Origin: Candidatus Latescibacterota bacterium
GTDB taxonomy: Bacteria; Latescibacterota; UBA2968; UBA8231
Assembly (NCBI GenBank): GCA_021295675.1
Contig: JAGWBY010000173.1
Span: 3,865 to 11,400 of the forward strand
DNA: 7,536 nucleotides
Reading direction: 5' to 3'
Shown here in pieces: positions 1-6,534 of the stretch. Within the stretch, counting starts at the first letter, position 1. Each line of letters starts with the position of its first letter. The translations under genes and the position numbers were made by a program. A model generated the notes under the pieces. That model ran no database searches. It saw only the letters and a list, made by a program, of their open reading frames with translations, and was not told the origin of the DNA.

Positions 1-2
1 CG

Positions 3-1575
<1,573 letters not shown>

Positions 1576-1587
1576 AAAAGAGAGGGA

Positions 1588-2553
1588 ATGGACAAAATTC
1601 GCGTGGGATTTATTGGCTGTGGTGGAAATGCCAGCGGGCACCTAGGGCGGGTGCTGGACATCCCCGAGGCCGAAGTGGTGGCGTTGTGCGATGTGGATCA
1701 GGCCAGCCTGCAGCGGGCCAAAGAGCGCAACTCGCAGGCCGCAGAGTTGCCGGAGTTTACCCACTACCAAGAGATGCTAGAGCAAGTCGAACTGGACGCG
1801 GTGGAGATTTCCACGCCCCACACATTGCACTTTGAGCAGATTATGGCCGCGCTGGGCAAAGGACTGCACGTGCTGACCGAAAAGCCGATGGTCTGTACTG
1901 TCGATCACGCGCGCCAAGTTATCGCCAAAGCAGAGGCAACCGGCAAGGTCCAGGCGCAGTACCGCTATGTGCGCAACCAGATCGCGGCCGGGGAATTGGG
2001 GGATATCCAGTTTATAGCGGCGCTCCAAGACCAGAAGTGGTATCAGGGGACGATAGGGCTGTGGCGGCAGCAAATGGCGCTGTCGGGCGGCGGGCAGCTC
2101 AACGACTCGGGTAGCCACCTACTGGACATTGTGTTGTGGATGACCGGGCTGGAGGTGGCCGAGGTGCAGGCCTACATGGAACATTTCGACTCCGAGGTGG
2201 ATATCAACTCGGCGCTGTCGTTGCGCTTTGGCAACGGCGCGCTGGGGACGATTGCGGTGGTGGGCAACTCGCCGACCGGCGGGATGTGGGAGGACATCAC
2301 CATCTGGGGGACCAAGGCGGTGGTCTATATCCGTCAAGGACAGGTCTTTTACAAGACGCAGCACAGCGGCGAGGTGTACCAGGTCAATAACTTGCCCGGC
2401 TCGGCGACGCCCGACCAGAATTTCATCGACGCGATTCTCGGCCGCGACCAAGTGCAGGTGCCCCCCGAATGCGGTCTGCGGGTCATTGAGCTGACCGAAG
2501 CAGCATGGGCCTCGGCCGCCAGCGGACAGCCGGTCAAAGTCGAGCGAAAATAG
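1588..2553 (+). CDS. Gfo/Idh/MocA family NAD(P)-dependent oxidoreductase
   Basis: Probably oxidises or reduces a sugar or cyclitol (inositol-like) substrate with NAD(P) in the cytoplasm; the exact substrate cannot be read. An N-terminal Rossmann fold is shown by GFIGCGGNASGH (residues 7-18), an acidic end of strand two (LCDVD, 33-37) and the family EKP motif (98-100, Lys99 catalytic). The C-terminal domain has GGGQLNDSGSHLLD (167-180), whose D173 and H177 match the catalytic Asp/His of the family. ATG 1588 is the only usable start: TAG 1573-1575 closes the frame upstream and the N-terminus fits the family. The purine-rich SD-like stretch GAGGG (1582-1586) is unusually close to it. The gene lies 38 bases after metG with no terminator between. 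At 321 residues it is short. After TGKV (residue 121) the text jumps directly to QAQYRYV, where relatives have about nine more residues with a strand and an R-x-x-P-like motif. The activity of the encoded protein is therefore doubtful. Confidence 0.85.
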   Translation: MDKIRVGFIGCGGNASGHLGRVLDIPEAEVVALCDVDQASLQRAKERNSQAAELPEFTHYQEMLEQVELDAVEISTPHTLHFEQIMAALGKGLHVLTEKPMVCTVDHARQVIAKAEATGKVQAQYRYVRNQIAAGELGDIQFIAALQDQKWYQGTIGLWRQQMALSGGGQLNDSGSHLLDIVLWMTGLEVAEVQAYMEHFDSEVDINSALSLRFGNGALGTIAVVGNSPTGGMWEDITIWGTKAVVYIRQGQVFYKTQHSGEVYQVNNLPGSATPDQNFIDAILGRDQVQVPPECGLRVIELTEAAWASAASGQPVKVERK

Positions 2554-2557
2554 ACGA

Positions 2558-2586
2558 TTGACCCGGTTCACTAGCTCTTGTATATT
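2558..2586 (+). promoter_or_regulatory. sigma-70-type promoter for the intergenic RNA unit
   Basis: A -35 box TTGACC (2558-2563, 5 of 6 to consensus), a spacer of exactly 17 bases and a -10 box TATATT (2581-2586, 5 of 6). The predicted start of transcription is near 2593. It begins five bases after the stop codon of the oxidoreductase gene and is the best promoter match I found in the window. Confidence 0.65.
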
Positions 2587-2745
2587 AAAAATTAAGTCGA
2601 GTTCGGGGGCCACAAACCCTTGTTGCCGCTACGCTGAGGCTCGAGGCTACGCGAGCGAGCCAACCCGGCTTTGTCACTGGCCGCAACGACGCGCAGAGTT
2701 GGAGTATGGATTATGAGGCGCGCACTAGCGAAAGGAGGTGGTTCA

Positions 2746-2787
2746 TTGAGTAGTAATTGTACCGCAGCAGGGAGGTTGATCACTTGA
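2746..2787 (+). CDS. possible 13-codon leader peptide or small ORF
   Basis: TTG at 2746 follows AAAGGAGGTG (2731-2740), an almost full complement of the 16S rRNA 3' end, at ideal spacing (7 bases from AGGAGG). The peptide would be MSSNCTAAGRLIT, stopping at TGA 2785-2787. The same frame can be extended upstream to ATG 2713 (24 codons), which has no good ribosome binding site. In another frame ATG 2706 encodes MDYEARTSERRWFIE, ending at TAG 2751-2753. The TGA falls in the loop side of the hairpin 2771-2795, which would fit a ribosome-sensing leader. I do not recognise the peptide, and a chance SD in a purine-rich RNA is also possible. Confidence 0.3.
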   Translation: MSSNCTAAGRLIT

Positions 2788-2795
2788 TCAACTCC
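2771..2795 (+). other. stem-loop 1 of the intergenic RNA
   Basis: GGAG(G)TTGATC pairs with GATCAACTCC around the loop ACTT, with one bulged G. It surrounds the stop codon of the small ORF and shares its last two bases with stem-loop 2, so the two cannot both form completely. Confidence 0.5.
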
Positions 2796-2813
2796 AGGTG
2801 ATCGACTACCTGG
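2794..2813 (+). other. stem-loop 2 of the intergenic RNA
   Basis: CCAGGT pairs with ACCTGG (6 bp) around an 8-base loop. Part of it (2798-2806) can pair instead with 2775-2783, which gives a possible two-state switch. Confidence 0.45.
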
Positions 2814-2849
2814 TCAGAAGCATAGTCGCCTCGGCGACATAGCTTCTGA
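2814..2849 (+). other. stem-loop 3: long hairpin with a symmetric ATA/ATA internal loop
   Basis: TCAGAAGC (2814-2821) pairs perfectly with GCTTCTGA (2842-2849). After a symmetric ATA/ATA internal loop, GTCGC (2825-2829) pairs with GCGAC (2834-2838) around the tetraloop CTCG. Thirteen base pairs in 36 bases is well beyond chance for a stretch with no protein to constrain it. No T-run follows, so it is not a terminator. Confidence 0.6.
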
Positions 2850-2857
2850 GAGTACAG

Positions 2858-2897
2858 CCGGGCGCACCCCACCTTAGTGGGTGCGCCCGGTTTTTTT
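2858..2897 (+). terminator. strong intrinsic (Rho-independent) terminator
   Basis: A perfect 12-bp GC-rich stem, CCGGGCGCACCC (2858-2869) with GGGTGCGCCCGG (2879-2890), a 9-base loop, then seven T (2891-2897). It works on the + strand only; the other side has no T-run. It closes the intergenic unit and insulates the operon that starts at 2963. Confidence 0.92.
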
Positions 2898-2913
2898 GTC
2901 CGCGCTGTTTGGA

Positions 2914-2943
2914 TTGGTTCCCGCGCGGCATTTTTGCCATATT
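2914..2943 (+). promoter_or_regulatory. weak candidate promoter for the downstream operon
   Basis: TTGGTT (2914-2919), an 18-base spacer and CATATT (2938-2943) give only partial matches to the sigma-70 boxes. The operon needs a promoter after the terminator at 2858-2897, and only 65 bases are available before its first start codon. Transcription would begin near 2950, leaving a very short leader just holding AGGAGG at 2951-2956. Confidence 0.25.
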
Positions 2944-2962
2944 GTCCGCGAGGAGGCCGTCT

Positions 2963-3934
2963 ATGAAACGCATCGCCAAGCCCGCAGGGGCTTATAACAT
3001 AGTAGTAGAAGAGGTCGAGACCCCGGCCATTGCCCCGACCGAGATTTTGATTCGCGCGGAATGTTCGCTAATCAGCCGTGGCTCGGAGATTTGGCGGCGC
3101 TACGTGCGCGAAGAGGCGATTGATCATCGCTCCATGGGCTACTCGCTGGTGGGCCGAGTCGCAGAGGTGGGCGCGGAGGTTGAAGAGTTCGGAACCGGCG
3201 ATTTGGTCGCGGCGCTCGCGCCGCACGCCGAATACGTGGCGGTCGAAGTCGCGGCCAGCCAGCACAAGCCTGCGGCCGTGCGCTTACCAGCGGGCCTGTC
3301 GCCCGAGGCGGGCACCTTTTGGCCGCTGGGAACCAGCTCGGTCCTGTGGATGTGGGAGACTGGGGCCGGGCCGGACGATGTCATGGTCATCCAGGGGCAG
3401 GGCTTGGTCGGCAGCGGTTGTATGCAGGCGGCCAAGGCACAGGGCGCGGGGCGCGTCATTGGGATTGATACCTTGCCCTTGCGCTGCGAACTGGCGCGTG
3501 AGTTAGGGGCCGATGCGGTGATCGACGCCAGCGCCGGCGACTCTGTTGCGCAGGTCTTGGAGCTGACGGACGGGAAGGGTGCCGACATCGTGGTCGAAGC
3601 CGTGGGCGGGCGGGCCGGGGCGCAGGCGTTTGCCGAGGCGCAGGACATGCTCAAGCGCGGCGGCCTCTTGCAGGTGCTGGGCCTGTACGAAAACGAACCC
3701 CTACCGCTCTACTCGGAAAAAATCATGGGCAAGCGCCTCATAGGCAGCTACCTCGACGCCAGTCGGCGGCCCGCAGGATCGGCACGGACGCTAGAACTGT
3801 TGGTCACGAACCAAATCCAATTTGCCAAGATGATCACCCACCGCTTCCCCTACACCGAAGCGGCAGCGGCCTTCGATTTGCTCTACAATCGGTTGGGCGA
3901 GACGATGGCGGTGTTGTTGATGTGGGACAACTAG
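2963..3934 (+). CDS. zinc-less medium-chain dehydrogenase/reductase (MDR superfamily)
   Basis: NAD(P)-dependent oxidoreductase of 323 residues, likely acting on a sugar or polyol. ATG 2963 is chosen because AGGAGG (2951-2956) lies 6 bases upstream; an in-frame ATG at 2909 would add 18 unrelated residues. An N-terminal GroES-like domain (about 1-120) is followed by a Rossmann fold with GQGLVG (145-150), and D169 at the end of the second strand favours NAD(H). The usual catalytic-zinc region is replaced by SLISRGSE (35-42), and no GHE-type ligand is seen. This matches the MDR branch with an S-x-x-S-x-G-[TS]-E signature that works without zinc and often sits beside Gfo/Idh/MocA genes. GADIVVEAVGG (207-217) and the C-terminal segment are intact. 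First gene of the operon, 15 bases before the next. Confidence 0.85.
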   Translation: MKRIAKPAGAYNIVVEEVETPAIAPTEILIRAECSLISRGSEIWRRYVREEAIDHRSMGYSLVGRVAEVGAEVEEFGTGDLVAALAPHAEYVAVEVAASQHKPAAVRLPAGLSPEAGTFWPLGTSSVLWMWETGAGPDDVMVIQGQGLVGSGCMQAAKAQGAGRVIGIDTLPLRCELARELGADAVIDASAGDSVAQVLELTDGKGADIVVEAVGGRAGAQAFAEAQDMLKRGGLLQVLGLYENEPLPLYSEKIMGKRLIGSYLDASRRPAGSARTLELLVTNQIQFAKMITHRFPYTEAAAAFDLLYNRLGETMAVLLMWDN

Positions 3935-3949
3935 AATCAGGAGATGACG

Positions 3950-4627
3950 ATGAGTAGGACCATAGAGAAGCTCTTCCGCGCCCCCTACGGGGTGCCCAAC
4001 GCGCTGCAAGTAGTAGAAGAAGGACTGTGGATTACCGACCAAATTACCGCCGAGCCGTCTGAATACGGCGTCACCCGTCTGATCCGCGATATCCCCAGCG
4101 AGTCGTCCAATACCAGCGGCATGGCTTGGGGCGGTGGCTCGCTGTGGTTGGCGGCCAACGGGGCGGGTACGCTCTGGCGGCCCGCACGGCCGACGGACGC
4201 TGAGCAAGGCGCGGGCGAGATTTTCGAGGTCGATCCGGCTACCGGCGCGACCCGCAATCGCTATCCGGTACCCGGCGGAGGCGGGGTGCACGGGATGGAG
4301 TACGATCCGTTTGAAGAGGGCCATGTGTGGATCACCACCCTCAAGAGCCAGACGTTGAGCAAAGTCAAGATCGCCGGCTGGTCGGTCGAGCACGTGCTGG
4401 ATTTGCCCTACGGGCGGGCGCACGGCGTGGTGCGGGTCGCCGACGGCATCTGGGTGGTACATACAGCCGACCGGGTGATCGTCAAGCTCGACGTGGAGAG
4501 CGGGGCCGAGTTGGATCGAGTCGTGGTGCCCGACAGCGACCCTGAGCCGCACGGGCTGTCGATTTTTGGCGAGGATCTGATCTATTGCGACGCCACCTCT
4601 GGCTGGGTCACTAAAATTAGCCTGTGA
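3950..4627 (+). CDS. short beta-propeller protein (SMP-30/Vgb/NHL-like repeats)
   Basis: A 225-residue protein built from repeats. The strand motif G/S-hydrophobic-W-hydrophobic recurs at GLWITDQ (25-31), SLWLAAN (64-70), HVWITTL (125-131), GIWVVHT (166-172) and, without W, DLIYCDA (209-215). The preceding turns contain TSGMAW (55-60), VHGMEY (113-118), AHGVVR (157-162) and PHGLSI (200-205). This is typical of a propeller related to virginiamycin-B-lyase/YVTN-like families; the function could be sugar-lactone binding or hydrolysis, or simple ligand binding. No signal peptide or membrane segment is seen, so it is cytoplasmic. ATG 3950 is preferred over ATG 3944, because AGGAG (3939-3943) touches 3944 but lies 6 bases before 3950. 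Five blades is fewer than the usual six or seven. A neighbouring blade may come from a partner, or sequence may have been lost. No catalytic residues can be assigned. Confidence 0.7.
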   Translation: MSRTIEKLFRAPYGVPNALQVVEEGLWITDQITAEPSEYGVTRLIRDIPSESSNTSGMAWGGGSLWLAANGAGTLWRPARPTDAEQGAGEIFEVDPATGATRNRYPVPGGGGVHGMEYDPFEEGHVWITTLKSQTLSKVKIAGWSVEHVLDLPYGRAHGVVRVADGIWVVHTADRVIVKLDVESGAELDRVVVPDSDPEPHGLSIFGEDLIYCDATSGWVTKISL

Positions 4628-4637
4628 GGATGGTGTG

Positions 4638-5453
4638 ATGACGCGCATAGCAACGTCGTCTTGGAGCTTGCACAGGACGTTGGGGGCGTCGATGTACCAG
4701 TGGCCCGACCCCAAGGGCGAGCCGGTGCTGGAAGGGGCTGGACAGGGCGAACTCATCTTATTAGAGCTACCGGCGCAGCTCGCTGCACGCGGCATCGGCC
4801 TGTTGGAGATTTGCCACTTCCACTTCCCGCGGCTCGACGATGGCTATATCAGCCAGTTGCGGCAGGCACTTGCCGACAGCGGCGTCGAGCTTTTCAGCGT
4901 GCTGATTGACGCTGGGGACATTGTGCACCCGGATGCGGCCCAACGCGCAAAGGAAGTAGCTTGGATACGCGAGTGGATGGAGATTGCCGCTCGCTGCGGC
5001 GCGCAGTGTGTGCGGGTGATTGCCGGGGGGGCAGACGATGATGAAGCCGTGCAGGTAAGCGCGGCGAATTTGCGGGCGCTCGCCAGCTTTGGTCGCACCT
5101 TGGGTATTGGGGTGCTGACGGAGAATTTTCGGACGCTGGGCACGTCGGTCGGAGCGCTCAACGCGGTCCTCGACTTGTGCGACGGCGAGATCGGTCTATG
5201 CGCTGACTTCGGCAACTTCGAGGGGCCGGACAAATACCGCGATCTAGCGGCGATTCTGCCTCGGGCGACTTCTGTACACGCCAAGGCCGACTTTCCCGCA
5301 GTGGGGCAGATGGACCGCGAGGATTTTGTGCACTGTCTTCGCTTGGCCAGTAATGCGGGGTTTGCCGGGCCGTACTCGCTGATTTTTTCTAGCCGAGGCG
5401 ACGAGTGGGAGGGCATAGCAAGGACGCGGGAAGTGGTTGAGGAGTGGCTGTGA
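4638..5453 (+). CDS. sugar phosphate isomerase/epimerase-like TIM-barrel protein
   Basis: A xylose-isomerase-like (AP endonuclease family 2) TIM barrel of 271 residues, expected to isomerise or epimerise a sugar, ketose or inosose with a divalent metal. Candidate metal ligands are E162 (TEN), D190 (ADFGN) and H214 (HAKAD). LEICHFHFP (57-65) is the strand holding the first active-site residues. The usual C-terminal strand with a ligand Glu reads GPYSLIF here, without that Glu, so one ligand may be replaced or the protein may be a non-standard member. ATG 4638 has GAGGA (4626-4630) 7 bases upstream; GTG 4635 is the alternative. It starts 10 bases after the propeller gene and its stop overlaps the next start by 4 bases, which suggests coupled translation. 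Confidence 0.8.
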   Translation: MTRIATSSWSLHRTLGASMYQWPDPKGEPVLEGAGQGELILLELPAQLAARGIGLLEICHFHFPRLDDGYISQLRQALADSGVELFSVLIDAGDIVHPDAAQRAKEVAWIREWMEIAARCGAQCVRVIAGGADDDEAVQVSAANLRALASFGRTLGIGVLTENFRTLGTSVGALNAVLDLCDGEIGLCADFGNFEGPDKYRDLAAILPRATSVHAKADFPAVGQMDREDFVHCLRLASNAGFAGPYSLIFSSRGDEWEGIARTREVVEEWL

Positions 5454-5941
5454 GTAAGCGGGGGAAAGGAAAGTACTGGCTCGTCAAGTGCGAATTCGAC
5501 GAGTGTTCCTTTGACGAGTTGAAGCAGCGTCCGCAAAGCACTGGCTACTGGCGGGGTGTGCGCAACTACCAAGCGCGCAATCTCATCCGCGACGACATGA
5601 AAAAGGGGGATCTGGCGTTCTTTTATCACTCCAACTGCGACGAGCCGGGGATTGCTGGAATCGCGACGATTACAAGAGCGGGGTATCCTGACCCAAGTCA
5701 GTTCGACGACAAGCACCGCTACTACGATGAAAAATCCACTGAGGACGAGCCGCGCTGGTTTTCTTTCGACGTGAAGTGGAAACGCAAATTCAAACGGTTT
5801 GTTCACCTCGCAAATCTCAAGGCCAACGACAAGCTCGCCGACATGCGGGTGGTGCAGCGGGGTCAGCGGCTGTCGATTCAGCCGGTCGCCGAGCAGGAGT
5901 GGCAGGAAGTCTGCAAAATGGGAGGCGTCAGACCGACGTGA
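5450..5941 (+). CDS. EVE-domain protein (THYN1-like)
   Basis: A 163-residue single-domain EVE protein (PUA-like fold). Characteristic segments are KYWLVKCE (8-15), W34 with GVRNYQARN (36-44), GDLAFFYHSNC (53-63), PGIAGIA (66-72), PDP (80-82), PRWFSFDV (101-108) and RGQRLSIQPV (137-146). The family binds modified bases in DNA or RNA (5-methylcytosine derivatives have been reported) through an aromatic pocket. The length is normal and nothing appears missing. Start: GTG 5450 overlaps the TGA of the previous gene (GTGA) and has AGGAG (5440-5444) 5 bases upstream. An alternative GTG at 5444 would sit on that SD. A base-modification reader is unexpected in a sugar operon; it may be a passenger of transcriptional convenience. 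Confidence 0.9.
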   Translation: MSKRGKGKYWLVKCEFDECSFDELKQRPQSTGYWRGVRNYQARNLIRDDMKKGDLAFFYHSNCDEPGIAGIATITRAGYPDPSQFDDKHRYYDEKSTEDEPRWFSFDVKWKRKFKRFVHLANLKANDKLADMRVVQRGQRLSIQPVAEQEWQEVCKMGGVRPT

Positions 5942-5947
5942 TGCTTT

Positions 5948-6532
5948 ATGAATAATTTGCCCCTCGTCGTCCTAATCGGCGACTCGATTCGCATGGGTTA
6001 TCAGGCCCATGTCGCCAGCCAGTTGGCGGGCCGAGCCGAGGTTTGGGCACCCGAGCCAAACGGCGGCGACAGCCGCAATGTTCTTGCGCATCTGGACTCG
6101 TGGGTTTTCTCTCGCCAGCCAGACCTAGTACATGTCAATTGTGGGTTGCACGATTTGAAGAGGGCCTTTGGCGCAGAATCCGCAGTGCCCCTGGCCGAAT
6201 ACGAGCGCAATGTGCGCCAGATACTGCAAAGACTGCAACGCGAGTTGAACGGGGCCGTCGTCTGGACCACCACTACGCCAGTGGACGAAAATTGGCATCA
6301 TCAGAATAAGGGCTTCGACCGCTTGGAGGCCGATGTGGAAGCCTACAATGCGGCTGCGCGCGCCGTGGCGGTGGATTTGGGCGTGCCGATTGACGACCTC
6401 TTTGCCGTCGTTCAACGCGAAGGGAAGGCGCAGCTTTTGACCCAAGACGGGGTGCATTTTACCGAGGAGGGATCGCAGCTATTGGGACGGGCGGTGGCCG
6501 AGTGCGTCTGGGGGCATCTGGCAAACCGCTAA
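5948..6532 (+). CDS. SGNH/GDSL-type esterase or hydrolase
   Basis: A 194-residue hydrolase, probably removing acyl groups from a sugar or other small ester. Block I is LIGDSIRMG (9-17, nucleophile S13), block II Gly is in NGGDSRN (38-44), block III reads CGLHDL (65-70), and block V is DGVHFTEEG (167-175), giving D167 and H170. The Asn of the usual GxND block III is replaced by His (H68), so the oxyanion hole differs; as I recall it, a GLHD form also occurs in related proteins of uncultivated bacteria. No signal peptide is seen, so it is cytoplasmic. ATG 5948 starts 6 bases after the EVE stop without a good SD of its own (GGAGG at 5921-5925 is too far), so translation is probably coupled. Confidence 0.82.
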   Translation: MNNLPLVVLIGDSIRMGYQAHVASQLAGRAEVWAPEPNGGDSRNVLAHLDSWVFSRQPDLVHVNCGLHDLKRAFGAESAVPLAEYERNVRQILQRLQRELNGAVVWTTTTPVDENWHHQNKGFDRLEADVEAYNAAARAVAVDLGVPIDDLFAVVQREGKAQLLTQDGVHFTEEGSQLLGRAVAECVWGHLANR

Positions 6533-6534
6533 CT

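Larger units (their letters stand above)
2593..2897 (+). ncRNA. candidate structured RNA of about 0.3 kb, family unknown
   Basis: The 410-base gap between two genes contains a strong promoter, a strong terminator and in between almost no coding potential but much pairing. The 5' half can form TTGTTGC/GCAACGA (2620-2626 with 2683-2689), enclosing GGCTCG/CGAGCC (2638-2643 with 2656-2661). The 3' half is a run of four hairpins (2771-2795, 2794-2813, 2814-2849, 2858-2890). I do not find the hallmarks of tmRNA, RNase P RNA, SRP RNA, 6S RNA or a tRNA. It could be a small RNA, or a leader that ends before the downstream operon. It contains a possible 13-codon ORF. The ends are inferred, not measured. 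Confidence 0.5.

Noticed and set aside
2731..2775. Resemblance of the GTACCGCA stretch to the T-box motif
   Set aside because: The match to the conserved T-box sequence is partial, the terminator is about 100 bases further on and not positioned to compete with it, and the transcript ends before any gene.
2592..2783. A 63-codon minus-strand frame in the intergenic gap
   Set aside because: No ribosome binding site or family resemblance; the promoter and terminator in the gap are oriented on the + strand.
2593..2897. CRISPR array, tRNA or insertion sequence in the gap
   Set aside because: No regularly spaced direct repeats, no GTTCRA-type T-loop with an acceptor stem, and no transposase or terminal inverted repeats.
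4040..4060. A possible further ~9-residue gap in the propeller gene after DQIT
   Set aside because: Spacing between blade motifs there (about 29 residues) is close to that of the other blades, so a loss cannot be supported from this sequence alone.
3791..4795. A 334-codon open frame on the minus strand
   Set aside because: It lies opposite three well-supported + strand genes, is rich in His/Arg/Pro/Gly as expected for the reverse of GC-rich codons, has no recognisable domain, and crosses gene boundaries.
4844..5806. A 320-codon open frame on the minus strand
   Set aside because: Ser/Ala/Arg-rich shadow of the isomerase and EVE genes, both of which have clear motifs on the + strand.
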